Origin: Caldilineaceae bacterium
GTDB taxonomy: Bacteria; Chloroflexota; Anaerolineae; Caldilineales; Caldilineaceae
Assembly (NCBI GenBank): GCA_026645635.1
Contig: JAPKMV010000003.1
Coordinates: forward strand, 1-20,442
Direction: 5' to 3'
DNA length: 20,442 bases
Positions 7,001 through 16,045 of this stretch are shown here, one piece after another; positions within the stretch are counted from its first letter, which is position 1; every line of letters starts with the position of its first letter. Under the pieces are notes generated by a model that saw only the letters and a list, made by a program, of their open reading frames with translations, made no database searches and was not told where the DNA came from. A program made the position numbers and the translations under genes.

Positions 7001-8373
7001 ACCCGTCCGAGGCAACCGAGTGGGCCACGCCCAAGCCCTTCCTGGGTGAGGACGACTGGGGCCGCTTCGCCTGGATCAAGCTCAAGGATGCCAAGCAGAA
7101 TGTGAACTTCATCGTCCACCAGGGCGACACCAAGGATCCGGATGGCTCGCCCGACCGCTTCTTCAACCCGGCCATCGACGGCCCGGAAATCTGGCTCAAG
7201 CAGGGCGATGTCAATGTCTACAAGTCGCAGGCCGCGGCACAGGGCTTCGTGACCATCCGCTACAACCGGCCCGACGGCATCTACGACGGCTGGGGTCTGC
7301 ACCTCTGGGGCGACGCCATCGCCGACGGCGTAGCCACCGAGTGGGCCAGCCCGCGCCCCTACGACGGCATCGACGCCTTTGGCGCCTACTGGAACGTGCC
7401 GATCAAGAACGACGCCGTGCCGGTGAATTTCATCATCCACAAGGGCGATGAAAAAGACCCCGGCCCGGACCAGAGCATGACACCGAACGTTGCGCCCACA
7501 GTGTGGGTGCGGTCGGGCAACGAGACCCTCTTCACCCAGGCGTGCAGCGTCAACGACCTGGCTATCTTCCATTACCACCGCCCGGCCGGCGACTTCGGCG
7601 ACTACAACAGCGACAACTATGTCGACTTCTGGGGCCTCCACACCTGGGGCGATGCGGCAGATCCGGGTTGGACGACCCCGCGCAAACCGGCGCGCGCCAG
7701 CGCCTTCGGCCAGATCTTCGAAGTGCCGCTGATCAACAACAAGCAGATCGTCAACTATATCTTCCATCGCGGCGACGAAAAGGACCCCGGCCCGGATCAG
7801 ACGCTCGACATCAGCAAGTGGGGCTGCGAAGTCTGGCAGGCCCAGGGCGCCGACCCGGAGAACCCCTACATCCTGCCCATCCTGCGCGGCACGGTGGCTG
7901 CCGGCGACCTGAACAAGGCGCGCGCCCACTGGATCGACCGCAGCACCATCGCCTGGGATGTGGAGCCGGCCGGCGACATGACCGGTCTCTACTACGCGGC
8001 CAACGGCGGCATGACGCTCGCCGGCGACCTGATCCAGGGCTACGACGGCGTCATTCCGCTGATCTATGACCCGCAGGGACTCAGCGCGGCGCAGAAGGCC
8101 AAGTGGCCGCATCTGGCGGAATACAAAGCCTACCGCATCGGCAGTCAGTTCCAGCCGCTCCTCCGGAACGTCCTGAAGACGCAGCTTGCCGTTGGCACGG
8201 GCACGTCCAGCTTCACGGCCAACGCCACCGGCGTGCAGATTCCCGGCGTGCTGGATGACCTCTTCCCCTACGACGGTGCGCTGGGCGCCACCTACACCGG
8301 CGACACTGTGACCGTGGCCGTCTGGGCGCCGACTGCGCGCAACGTCGCCTTGCAGGTCATCACGCCGCTTTGA
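4003..8373 (+). CDS. Secreted alpha-amylase half of a dual-domain amylase-pullulanase, ends at a frame break
   Basis: This is an extracellular starch-degrading enzyme of 1456 aa. Residues 1-36 form a signal peptide ending AFA before APAPRP. Two X25-like modules follow (about 50-154 and 157-262, each starting with a GxxQxExGC pattern). A complete GH13 alpha-amylase domain spans about 280-845, with DIITNH, the nucleophile D538 in GFRIDTMKH, acid/base E572 in FGEVF and D643 in FLGNHD. An Ig-like region comes next, then three CBM41-like modules (about 972-1286, each with WGLHxWGD), a pullulanase N-terminal region and the start of a CBM48-like domain. The frame then stops just after VWAPTARNVALQV, where related pullulanases continue. 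ATG 4003 is preceded by GAGG at 3993-3996; a frame-compatible ATG at 3991 is less likely. The amylase half could still be made, secreted and active. Confidence 0.9.
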   Translation: MDPRNHHTKVMHWLALVAILASTLLGAIPSAAPAFAAPAPRPVADHTANPTSVTIVGSLQNELGCTGDAPNFGDWRPDCANTFLDYDAEDDVWQKTFTLPAGGYEYKAALNGGWDENYGANAQPNGSNIGLNLAAETAVKFYYDHKSHWVTDNENSVIATAAGNFQSEVGCTAGPNGGDWEPSCLRSWLQDVDGDGIYTFETAAIPPGNYQAKVALNESWDVSFGQGGGGDNIPFTVGMAGDKVTISFDSATNIPTINVETTLPVDPATLVRDPIRHPIQNDVFYFVMPDRFENGDPSNDEGGLVGDRLVTGFDPTDKGFFHGGDLAGMIDRLGYLDDMGVTAIWMTPVFKNRPVQGSGADISAGYHGYWITDFTQFDPHFGTNAELEQLITEAHARGIKVFFDIITNHTADIIQYEEGQYNYRSKADFPFRDADGLPFDDRDFINSPAFPALDPAVSFAYTPVIPPADANVKVPAWLNNPNYYHNRGNSTFSGESSLYGDFFGLDDLFTTHPQVVSGLTDIYETWVKDYGIDGFRIDTMKHVNAEFWDVFAPAIQTAAQSVGKPNFFAFGEVFSGNEQLLSFYTTSGEVQAVLDFKFQEQVGGYVANGGSAKNLQEMFQKDDYFTDEDSNVYALPTFLGNHDRGRFAWFVQGGRPGANDADMVQLVELGHALMYFARGVPVVYYGDEQGFVGAGGDKDARQDMMPSQVVEYNNQNLIGTNATTADSNFDPTHPLYQSFTDLAAVRADHKALRDGAQIDRFATDGAGVYAFSRIDRSEKIEYVVAFNNTNGPINAAIQTFYGAGQQFDLVTASAAMPATLNTDGAGKVAFDVPGFGYAVYKATQPIPASGAAPAIAFSTLANDQEVELGYQNLDGNQVPLRMEVGVDVGGSGYNEVTFAVREVAPAGRAAGDFMPIGTDDSAPYRIFYDASHWPAGTKLEFMAVVNDLNGHVNGAFVTGITPKYEQGGSAVTYDHVVVHYQRPGNDYDGWGLHLWGDAIDPSEATEWATPKPFLGEDDWGRFAWIKLKDAKQNVNFIVHQGDTKDPDGSPDRFFNPAIDGPEIWLKQGDVNVYKSQAAAQGFVTIRYNRPDGIYDGWGLHLWGDAIADGVATEWASPRPYDGIDAFGAYWNVPIKNDAVPVNFIIHKGDEKDPGPDQSMTPNVAPTVWVRSGNETLFTQACSVNDLAIFHYHRPAGDFGDYNSDNYVDFWGLHTWGDAADPGWTTPRKPARASAFGQIFEVPLINNKQIVNYIFHRGDEKDPGPDQTLDISKWGCEVWQAQGADPENPYILPILRGTVAAGDLNKARAHWIDRSTIAWDVEPAGDMTGLYYAANGGMTLAGDLIQGYDGVIPLIYDPQGLSAAQKAKWPHLAEYKAYRIGSQFQPLLRNVLKTQLAVGTGTSSFTANATGVQIPGVLDDLFPYDGALGATYTGDTVTVAVWAPTARNVALQVITPL
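6915..7860 (+). repeat. Three tandem CBM41-like starch-binding modules
   Basis: Three copies of about 105 residues carry GWGLHLWGDAID, GWGLHLWGDAIA and FWGLHTWGDAAD, each followed by an H-(Q/K/R)-G-D-x-KDP motif. Copies 1 and 2 are nearly identical in DNA at their core (6961-7000 and 7282-7321, 39 of 40 bases). Copies 2 and 3 share most of 30 bases around GAAAAxGACCCCGGCCCGGA. CBM41 modules bind alpha-glucans. Confidence 0.8.
8352..8372 (+). other. Frame break with probable internal deletion in the amylase-pullulanase gene
   Basis: Upstream, the frame reads VWAPTARNVALQV and then stops (TGA at 8371-8373). Downstream, a different frame reads FDVNVYAPSATGG and then NLVTDPYAVALN. In pullulanases both segments belong to one CBM48-to-catalytic-domain junction and are separated by a few tens of residues that I cannot find in any frame here. 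A simple one-base slip therefore does not explain it; a deletion that also shifts the frame does. Confidence 0.75.
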
Positions 8374-8419
8374 CGTCAACGTCTACGCGCCGAGTGCAAC
8401 CGGCGGCGGGCGCGGGGCA

Positions 8420-10489
<2,070 letters not shown>

Positions 10490-10522
10490 GAAAGTGCCCG
10501 CCGCGCACCGCGGCGACGCAAA

Positions 10523-10567
10523 ACGAGGCCCAACTCTGCCCCGGCAGGGTTGGGCCTCGTCATTTTT
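10523..10567 (+). terminator. Strong Rho-independent terminator after the pullulanase
   Basis: ACGAGGCCCAACTCTGCC (10523-10540) pairs with 10543-10560 over 18 bp with a single T-G wobble. A two-base gap separates the arms, so a few inner pairs must open to form the loop. CATTTTT follows the stem, with five T at 10563-10567. On the minus strand it is followed by TTTT and could work in reverse as well. Confidence 0.9.
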
Positions 10568-10586
10568 CACGCCTGTTCATGTAGGG

Positions 10587-10592
10587 TATAAT
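10587..10592 (+). promoter_or_regulatory. -10 box of the fused E1 gene, probable leaderless transcript
   Basis: A perfect TATAAT at 10587-10592 ends eight bases before the ATG at 10601, so transcription should begin at or within a base or two of that ATG. No ribosome-binding site fits between. The -35 region (around 10564-10570, TTTTCAC) is weak and lies in the tail of the upstream terminator. Confidence 0.6.
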
Positions 10593-10600
10593 GCGGCGCT

Positions 10601-12982
10601 ATGACCGCAGCACATCACCCATCTGCGCTGGCCGACTATCGCATTGCCTATCTCAGCCGCCAGTTGAGCCTCATCGCCCGCCGCGAGGTGCACACCGGCC
10701 GCGCCAAGTTCGGCGCGTTTGGCGACGGCAAGGAGGTGGCCCAGGTGGCGCTGGCGCGCGCCTTCCGCCCGGGCGACTGGCGCGCCGGCTACTACCGCGA
10801 CCAGACGCTGATGCTGGCGTTGGGCCTGCTCGAACCCACCGGCTACTTCGCTCAAATCTACGCCCACACCGACGTCACTGCCGACCCGGCCACCGGCGGC
10901 CGCTCCATGCTCGGCCACTACGGCGGCCGCCTGCTCGACGACGACGGGCGCTGGCTGCCCCAACACGACCGCTACAATTCTTCTGCCGACATCTCGCCCA
11001 CCGCAGGACAGATGCCGCGGCTGGTGGGATTGGCCTACGCCTCCCGCCTCTACCGGGAACTGCCCGACCTCCATGCCATGACCACCTTCTCCAACCGCGG
11101 AGGGGAGGTGGCGTTTGGCATCATCGGCAACGCAAGCTGCGCCGAAGGCATGTTCTGGGAGGCGCTCAACGCCATCGGTGTGCTGTGCGCGCCGGCGGTG
11201 GTCTCCATCTGGGACGACGGCTATGGGATCTCTGTGCCCAATGACCTCCAGATCATGGGCGGCGACCTCTCTGCGCTGCTGGCGGGTTTTCAGCGCCGCG
11301 ACGATGGCCCCGGCTTCGACCTCTACCAGGTTCCCGGTTGGGATTACCCGGCGCTGCTGGCAGTGTATGAGCGGGCCGCAGCCAACGCCCGCACGGATCA
11401 CATCCCCGCCATCGTTCACGTGGTGGAGATGACGCAGCCCCAGGGCCATTCCACTTCCGGCAGCCACGAACGCTACAAGTCCGCGGAACGGCTTGAGTTC
11501 GAACGCACCCATGATCCGGTGGCGATCATGCGCACGTGGCTGCTGGCGGAGGAACTGGCCACGGAAGACGGGCTGGCGGCGCTGGAAGACGAGGCGCGCA
11601 GCGCAGCGCTGGCCGCCTGTGAAGCAGCGTGGACGGCGTACACTGCGCAGCCGCAAGCTGCGGCGGACGAACTCTCAACACTGCTGGAACAGGCCGCCAC
11701 GGCCGCTGCACAGCCAGCGGAGATCGTTGCCCTGCTCGACAAGGTGCGCGGCCAGGCTTTGCCGCTGCATCGCCCTTTGCTCGAGGCCGCGCAGCAGGCG
11801 ATCCTCGCTCTGCGCGACAGCCCCTCGCCGGCAAGGGCTGCGCTGGCCGGCTGGGTGGCGCGCCGGCGCAGCGAGGGACGCGCCCGCTATGCAGCTCATC
11901 TCTACGACGAGAGCGAGACGTCGCCGCTGCGCGTGCCCGCTGTCGCGCCGGTCTATGGGGAGGAAGATGAGGTGCGCGGCTTCGAGGTGCTCCAGGCCAA
12001 CTTCACCGCGCTGCTGGCCTGCGACCCGCGCATCGTGATCTTTGGCGAGGATGTAGGGCGGCTGGGCGACGTCAACCACGGCGTCGCCGGTTTGCAGGAG
12101 CGCTTTGGCCCACTGCGCGTTGCCGACACCGGCATCCGCGAGACGACCATCGTCGGCCAGGCCATCGGCATGGCGCTGCGCGGCCTGCGCCCCATCGCCG
12201 AGATCCAGTATCTCGACTATATCTTCTATGCGCTGCCGACGCTAACCGACGACCTGGCCACTTTGCGCTGGCGCACGGCGGGCGGGCACAAGGCGCCGGC
12301 CATCATCCGCACCCGCGGCCACCGGCTGGAGGGCATCTGGCATTCCGGCTCGCCCATGGCTACGTTGCTCAACACGCTGCGCGGGATGCACATTCTCGTC
12401 CCGCGCAACATGACGCAGGCCGCGGGCTTCTACAACACGCTGCTGCGGGGCGACGACCCCGCGTTGGTGATCGAGACCCTCAACGCCTACCGCCTGCGCG
12501 AGCGGCTGCCGCAGAACCTGGGCGAGTTCACCGTGCCGCTGGGCGTGGTGGAGGTGCTGCGTGGGGGCGGCGATGTGACGCTGGTCACCTACGGCGCGTG
12601 CTGCCGCATCGCGCTGGACGCGGCGGAACTGCTGGCGGATGTGGGGATCGACGTAGAGGTGATCGACGTGCAGTCGCTGCTGCCCTTTGACCGTGAGCAG
12701 CGGATCGCGGCGTCGCTGCGGAAGACGGGGCGGCTGGTCTGTCTGGACGAGGACACGCCGGGCGGCGCCTCCGCCTATCTGCTTCAACAGATTCTGGAGG
12801 TGCAGGGCGGCTATTGGTGGCTCGACAGCGCGCCGGTTACCATCACCAGCCAGCCGCACCGGCCGGCTTACGGCACCGACGGGGACTATTTCAGCAAACC
12901 GAACGTGGAAGATGTGTTTGCCGCCGTCTACGACCTCCTGCACGAGGCTGCGCCGCAGCGATATCCGGGTCTACTGCTTTAG
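10601..12982 (+). CDS. 2-oxo acid dehydrogenase E1, fused alpha and beta subunits
   Basis: This is the thiamine diphosphate-dependent E1 component, which decarboxylates pyruvate or branched-chain 2-oxo acids and passes the acyl group to the lipoyl E2. Its 793 aa hold the alpha-type domain (about 1-330), an Ala- and Glu-rich helical linker (about 330-445) and the beta-type domain (about 452-793, with [15 protein letters not shown] and LVTYGA). The alpha part has the cofactor segment as [15 protein letters not shown], with G176-N177-A178 where most E1 alpha proteins have GDG, followed by [12 protein letters not shown]. Fused E1 proteins of this size are known, notably from Bacteroidetes. The substrate is unknown and no E2 or E3 gene is in the window. 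The stop codon overlaps the stop of the convergent gene at 12979. The start follows from the domain and the TATAAT placement. Confidence 0.9.
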   Translation: MTAAHHPSALADYRIAYLSRQLSLIARREVHTGRAKFGAFGDGKEVAQVALARAFRPGDWRAGYYRDQTLMLALGLLEPTGYFAQIYAHTDVTADPATGGRSMLGHYGGRLLDDDGRWLPQHDRYNSSADISPTAGQMPRLVGLAYASRLYRELPDLHAMTTFSNRGGEVAFGIIGNASCAEGMFWEALNAIGVLCAPAVVSIWDDGYGISVPNDLQIMGGDLSALLAGFQRRDDGPGFDLYQVPGWDYPALLAVYERAAANARTDHIPAIVHVVEMTQPQGHSTSGSHERYKSAERLEFERTHDPVAIMRTWLLAEELATEDGLAALEDEARSAALAACEAAWTAYTAQPQAAADELSTLLEQAATAAAQPAEIVALLDKVRGQALPLHRPLLEAAQQAILALRDSPSPARAALAGWVARRRSEGRARYAAHLYDESETSPLRVPAVAPVYGEEDEVRGFEVLQANFTALLACDPRIVIFGEDVGRLGDVNHGVAGLQERFGPLRVADTGIRETTIVGQAIGMALRGLRPIAEIQYLDYIFYALPTLTDDLATLRWRTAGGHKAPAIIRTRGHRLEGIWHSGSPMATLLNTLRGMHILVPRNMTQAAGFYNTLLRGDDPALVIETLNAYRLRERLPQNLGEFTVPLGVVEVLRGGGDVTLVTYGACCRIALDAAELLADVGIDVEVIDVQSLLPFDREQRIAASLRKTGRLVCLDEDTPGGASAYLLQQILEVQGGYWWLDSAPVTITSQPHRPAYGTDGDYFSKPNVEDVFAAVYDLLHEAAPQRYPGLLL

Positions 12983-13335
12983 CCTCGCCAGTCATTGAGC
13001 CAGCGCACACTGCCCAGCCAACTTTGCGCGTCAGTCTCGCGTAACATGCGATCCAGCGCCAAAACCAGTTGTGACAAAGTCCAACTGTCCTGAGCGGCGA
13101 AGAGAATACCGGCGTGGTCTGGATGCTGCTGCGCCAGGCTGATGAAATCGCGCACATTGAAGGTGAAGAGAATGCGCTGCTGTGCGGTCGCACTGATTAA
13201 CTGCAGTTCGTCATCAGCGTCCTCAGCAATCCATGCGGCAGGCGTGCGCGTCACATCGTGGCCGCGGGCGATCAGCGCGGCAAACAACGCTCTATTGGAG
13301 GTGTCAGCGTCCAGATGCAGGCGTGGTGCGGACAT
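12979..13335 (-). CDS. DUF5615 PIN-like protein, probable toxin of a type II pair
   Basis: This small protein of 118 aa begins [19 protein letters not shown] and contains GHDV and [10 protein letters not shown]. Those are the marks of the DUF5615 PIN-like family: early Asp residues (LDAD) and a later T-x-N-x-x-DF strand. Such proteins are paired with DUF433 proteins and interpreted as VapC-like toxins, presumably RNases. The upstream partner (13304-13654) overlaps it by 32 bases, the usual antitoxin-first order. An in-frame start at 13455 would add 40 residues read from the partner's coding region, so ATG 13335 is preferred. The C-terminal codons for NDWRG carry one copy of a 15-bp direct repeat. 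Toxicity is inferred from the family. Confidence 0.78.
   Translation of the reverse strand: MSAPRLHLDADTSNRALFAALIARGHDVTRTPAAWIAEDADDELQLISATAQQRILFTFNVRDFISLAQQHPDHAGILFAAQDSWTLSQLVLALDRMLRETDAQSWLGSVRWLNDWRG
12983..12997. repeat. 15-bp direct repeat, copy 1 (CCTCGCCAGTCATTG)
   Basis: It is identical to 13686-13700 and in the same orientation. This copy lies in the last codons of the DUF5615 gene; the other lies just upstream of the DUF433 start. Together they bracket the two-gene module. Confidence 0.6.
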
Positions 13336-13654
13336 GCTCGGGTTGCGCGTCCATTGGCGAAAAAATGGTGGATGTTGCTTCGATTGCGCGTTCGTCTGCA
13401 ATTGCCCGATCGATCTCTGCACGATGGGCGGCATAGAACGAGATTGCTTCTTCAACCTGCGGCATTGTCAAATCATAATCCGCCGCAGTCTCAGCGATGG
13501 TGCGCTTCCAGCTTTGTACGGCAATGACCAGCGTTTGCACACGCAGATTTGTTCCTTTGAGGATAGGGTTTAACTTGCCTGATGCGCCGCGCCGATAGGT
13601 GATGCCGGCGAAGCGAGGGTCTGCAACAGGTTGGTTTATTGGACTACGATGCAC
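13304..13654 (-). CDS. DUF433 protein, probable antitoxin
   Basis: This protein of 116 aa has a DUF433 core: GKLNPILKGTNLRVQTLV, then an SxxETAxDYDLTxxQVEEAISFY helix-turn-helix-like stretch. This matches the family pattern GxPxIxGTRIxV...YPxLTxxxVxxAL. DUF433 proteins are DNA-binding antitoxins found next to DUF5615 PIN-like toxins. The pair resembles what is annotated as VapBC45 in mycobacteria, from memory. The start is GTG at 13654, fixed by a perfect AGGAGG six bases upstream. The gene overlaps the start of its toxin partner, so the two are probably translationally coupled. Autoregulation by the antitoxin is likely but not shown. Confidence 0.78.
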   Translation of the reverse strand: MHRSPINQPVADPRFAGITYRRGASGKLNPILKGTNLRVQTLVIAVQSWKRTIAETAADYDLTMPQVEEAISFYAAHRAEIDRAIADERAIEATSTIFSPMDAQPEHVRTTPASGR

Positions 13655-13660
13655 TACTTA

Positions 13661-13666
13661 CCTCCT
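13661..13666 (-). promoter_or_regulatory. Ribosome-binding site deciding the GTG start of the DUF433 gene
   Basis: AGGAGG on the minus strand stands six bases before GTG 13654. It is the strongest Shine-Dalgarno sequence on the minus strand of this window and justifies the non-ATG start. Confidence 0.75.
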
Positions 13667-13685
13667 GTGAGAAATGCAGGCGACA

Positions 13686-13700
13686 CCTCGCCAGTCATTG
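13686..13700. repeat. 15-bp direct repeat, copy 2 (CCTCGCCAGTCATTG)
   Basis: Second copy of the 15-mer at 12983-12997, 703 bases away, just before the nested palindrome at 13720-13824. Confidence 0.6.
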
Positions 13701-13719
13701 CCACACCTGCACCCCAGAC

Positions 13720-13824
13720 ATTCGACAAACCTGTGTCAGGCTCGAATCATTGCGCGTAGATGCGAGAAAAACCGCACCTACGCGCAATGACATGGCGGCT
13801 GTCTTGAACAGGTTTGTATTCAAG
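13720..13824. repeat. Nested palindromic element with three stems
   Basis: The central stem is 13748-13764 paired with 13773-13789 (17 bp, one G-T wobble, eight-base loop AGAAAAAC). It is flanked by ATTCGA...TCGAAT (13720-13725 with 13742-13747) and CTTGAA...TTCAAG (13803-13808 with 13819-13824). The two flanking loops contain ACAAACCTGT (13725-13734) and ACAGGTTTGT (13808-13817), perfect complements. The element can therefore fold as three hairpins with kissing loops or as one long cruciform. It fills most of the gap between the HEAT-repeat gene and the DUF433 gene. Confidence 0.8.
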
Positions 13825-13847
13825 CAAGGTTCGGCGACTATGCTGAT

Positions 13848-14249
13848 TCAGCCCAGCTTCCCCAACGCCTTGACCGCGGCCTCGGTGGTCATCAGCCCGG
13901 CGGCCGGCCCCTTGAGCGCCTTCACCACGTCGGCGGTGAGCGCCTGCACGGTGGCGTCGTGGGTGTCGTGGAAGACGCGATACGCGCCTTCGCGCAGCCA
14001 GACGCTGTCATTCTTTTCGACCAGCGTGCGCAGCAGCGGCGCCGCGGCCGCAGTGCCGAACTCGATCAGCGTCGAAGCGGCTGCCCAGCGCACACCGGGA
14101 TCATTGTCCTCCAGCGCCTGAATCAGCCGGTTGATCACTTCCGGCGTCGGAAATGCCTTCAACTCATGAATGGCGCCTTCACGATCAAGCGACGAATTCT
14201 GCCCATTATCGACAATAGCCAGCAACGCCGCAGCGGTTTGATTGCTCAT
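13848..14249 (-). CDS. HEAT-repeat protein
   Basis: This small all-helical protein of 133 aa is built from HEAT-type repeats. The clearest repeats are AIHELKAFPTPEVINRLIQA, then DPGVRWAAASTLIEFGTAA with APLLRTLVE, and SVWLREGAYRVFHDT. HEAT repeats are protein-binding scaffolds, so an enzymatic role is not indicated and no signal peptide or membrane segment is seen. ATG 14249 is chosen because GGGAGAG lies about seven bases upstream; the longer reading would cross the promoter region and has no ribosome-binding site. It diverges from the FGGY kinase and shares a promoter region with it. The partner is unknown. Confidence 0.8.
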   Translation of the reverse strand: MSNQTAAALLAIVDNGQNSSLDREGAIHELKAFPTPEVINRLIQALEDNDPGVRWAAASTLIEFGTAAAAPLLRTLVEKNDSVWLREGAYRVFHDTHDATVQALTADVVKALKGPAAGLMTTEAAVKALGKLG

Positions 14250-14296
14250 GGTGTTCTCTCCCGGTTTGTTTTGGGTGACAAATCTTGATTGTCCGC

Positions 14297-14323
14297 AGTA
14301 TACCACCGCTGTGAACTTATCAA
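14297..14323 (-). promoter_or_regulatory. Candidate promoter of the HEAT-repeat gene
   Basis: On the minus strand, TTGATA (14323-14318) and TATACT (14302-14297) are spaced by 15 bases. TGG directly before the -10 makes it an extended type, which can tolerate the short spacer. The leader would be about 40 bases. Confidence 0.4.
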
Positions 14324-14345
14324 AAGGTTTCATTTTGCATATACT
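14317..14345 (+). promoter_or_regulatory. Candidate promoter of the FGGY kinase gene
   Basis: TTATCA (14317-14322) and TATACT (14340-14345) are spaced by 17 bases. Its -35 box occupies the same bases as the -35 box of the divergent promoter. The leader to ATG 14407 would be about 55 bases. Confidence 0.45.
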
Positions 14346-14406
14346 TCTTTGCATAGCCGCAAGCAACCAATCCACCAGCAGTCACCTATCGGAGGAGGCT
14401 CTACAC

Positions 14407-15960
14407 ATGCAGCAGGGACCCTATGTCATAGGCGTCGATTTCGGCACCGAGAGCGTGCGCGTCGGCATCTTCAACTTGCTGGGCGAGCCGGTCATTTTCG
14501 CCGCCGAATCTTATCCGCTCTATCATCCGCACCCCGGCTGGGCGGAACAGCAACCGGAGGAGTGGTGGCGGGCGTTCGTCACGGCGACGCGGCGCGCCCT
14601 GGCCGAAAGTGGCATTGCGCCGGAGGCGATCGCCGGCATCGGCGCCGACTGCACGAGCTGCACCGTGGTTTTCCTCGACGAACGCTTCCAGCCCCTCCGC
14701 CCGGCGATCATCTGGATGGATGTGCGCGCTGCGGACCAGGCTGGGCGCATCGCCCGCGCCGACGACCCGGCGCTCAAGTACAATGGCTTTGGCAACGTTT
14801 CGGCCGAGTGGCTGCCCTGCAAGGCGCTGTGGGTGAAAGAGAATCAGCCGGAAGTGTGGCAGCGCGCCCGTCATGTCGGCGAGTTCATCGACTGGCTGAC
14901 GCAGCGCCTCACGGGGGAATGGGTGGGGAGCATCAACAACACGAGCATCCGCTGGTACTACGACCGCAACGCGGGCGGCTGGCCGGGGAGCCTCTATGAG
15001 AAAATCGGACTGGCGGACGTCATCGAACGCTTCCCGCCGCAGATTCTGGACATGGGTCAGGTGGCTGGCGGGCTGCGCAGCGATGTGGCCGCCGAACTCG
15101 GCCTGCGGCCCGGCATTCCCGTGGCGGAGGGCGGCGCCGACGCCTTTGTGGCCATGATCGGGCTGAATGTGGTGTCGCCGGGCAAACTGGCCTTCATCAC
15201 CGGTTCATCGCACCTGATGCTAGGGCAGAGCGCCACTGCCCTGCATGCCACGGGCATCTTCGGCGCGTACACCGACGCGGTGATGCCCGGTCAGTTCACA
15301 GTGGAGGGTGGACAGGTTTCCACCGGCTCCGTGGTGAAGTGGTTCCGCGACAACTTTGGCGGCAACGCCCAGGCCGAGGCGGCCGCGCGCGGCATCGACG
15401 CCTACACGGTGCTCAACGAGTGGGCGCAGCGCGTGCCCATCGGCAGCGACGGGCTGATCGTGCTCGACTACTGGCAGGGCAACCGCACGCCTTACGTCGA
15501 CCCGGAGGCGCGCGGCATCATGCGCGGTTTCTCGCTCAAGCACACCACCGGCCACGTCTTCCGCGCCATCATCGAGGGCATCGCCTACGGCACGGAGCAC
15601 ATCCTGCGCACGTTCCGCAGCAACGGGTACGCGGTTGAGGAAATGGTGGCTGCCGGCGGACCAACCCGGAGCGCGTTGTGGATGCAGATTCACGCCGACG
15701 TGAGCAACACGCCCATCACCTTGACCGAGGTGACCGATGCACCGGCGCTGGGATCGGCCATCCTGGGTGCGGTGGGGGCGGGGCTATATCCCGATGTGAC
15801 GACGGCCGCGGGTCACATGGTGCGCGTGCGGCGGCGCATCGAGCCAAATGCCACAGCGCACGCCGAATACCAATTCTATATCGATCAATATATTGCCACG
15901 TATGCGCGCGTGCAAGATCTGATCCAGGCGACGACGCGGCATGTTGCGGAGCGGGTCTAG
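14407..15960 (+). CDS. FGGY-family carbohydrate kinase
   Basis: This is an ATP-dependent sugar kinase of the FGGY family (ribulokinase, xylulokinase and relatives), 517 aa, the normal full length. It opens with the phosphate-binding loop GVDFGTESVRVGIF and has SCTVVFLD and AIIWMDVRAADQA. The catalytic base is D245 in EGGADAFVAMIG. GSSHLMLGQS follows, and the C-terminal ATP-binding signature MVAAGGPTRSALWMQIHADV. The DFGTESVR start and WMDVRA segment resemble the ribulokinase-like branch more than classical xylulokinases, but the sugar cannot be fixed from motifs. ATG 14407 follows GGAGGAGG at 14391-14398, a very good ribosome-binding site; an upstream in-frame start at 14242 would cross the promoter. 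No sugar transporter, isomerase or regulator is adjacent. Confidence 0.92.
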   Translation: MQQGPYVIGVDFGTESVRVGIFNLLGEPVIFAAESYPLYHPHPGWAEQQPEEWWRAFVTATRRALAESGIAPEAIAGIGADCTSCTVVFLDERFQPLRPAIIWMDVRAADQAGRIARADDPALKYNGFGNVSAEWLPCKALWVKENQPEVWQRARHVGEFIDWLTQRLTGEWVGSINNTSIRWYYDRNAGGWPGSLYEKIGLADVIERFPPQILDMGQVAGGLRSDVAAELGLRPGIPVAEGGADAFVAMIGLNVVSPGKLAFITGSSHLMLGQSATALHATGIFGAYTDAVMPGQFTVEGGQVSTGSVVKWFRDNFGGNAQAEAAARGIDAYTVLNEWAQRVPIGSDGLIVLDYWQGNRTPYVDPEARGIMRGFSLKHTTGHVFRAIIEGIAYGTEHILRTFRSNGYAVEEMVAAGGPTRSALWMQIHADVSNTPITLTEVTDAPALGSAILGAVGAGLYPDVTTAAGHMVRVRRRIEPNATAHAEYQFYIDQYIATYARVQDLIQATTRHVAERV

Positions 15961-16045
15961 CACAGGCGGGCCGAAACATCTCGCCAGATATACCGGACAA
16001 GGTGATAGGGTGAGGGGTTACCTGTAAACGAATCGTTGATCGCCG

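Noticed and set aside
6007..8379. 790-codon antisense frame over the CBM41 region
   Set aside because: Same reason; low-complexity V/G/A/R protein without a family match by eye.
13142..13573. Plus-strand frame opposite the DUF433/DUF5615 pair
   Set aside because: The minus-strand genes have family motifs, overlap in the usual order and have an AGGAGG site; this frame has none of these.
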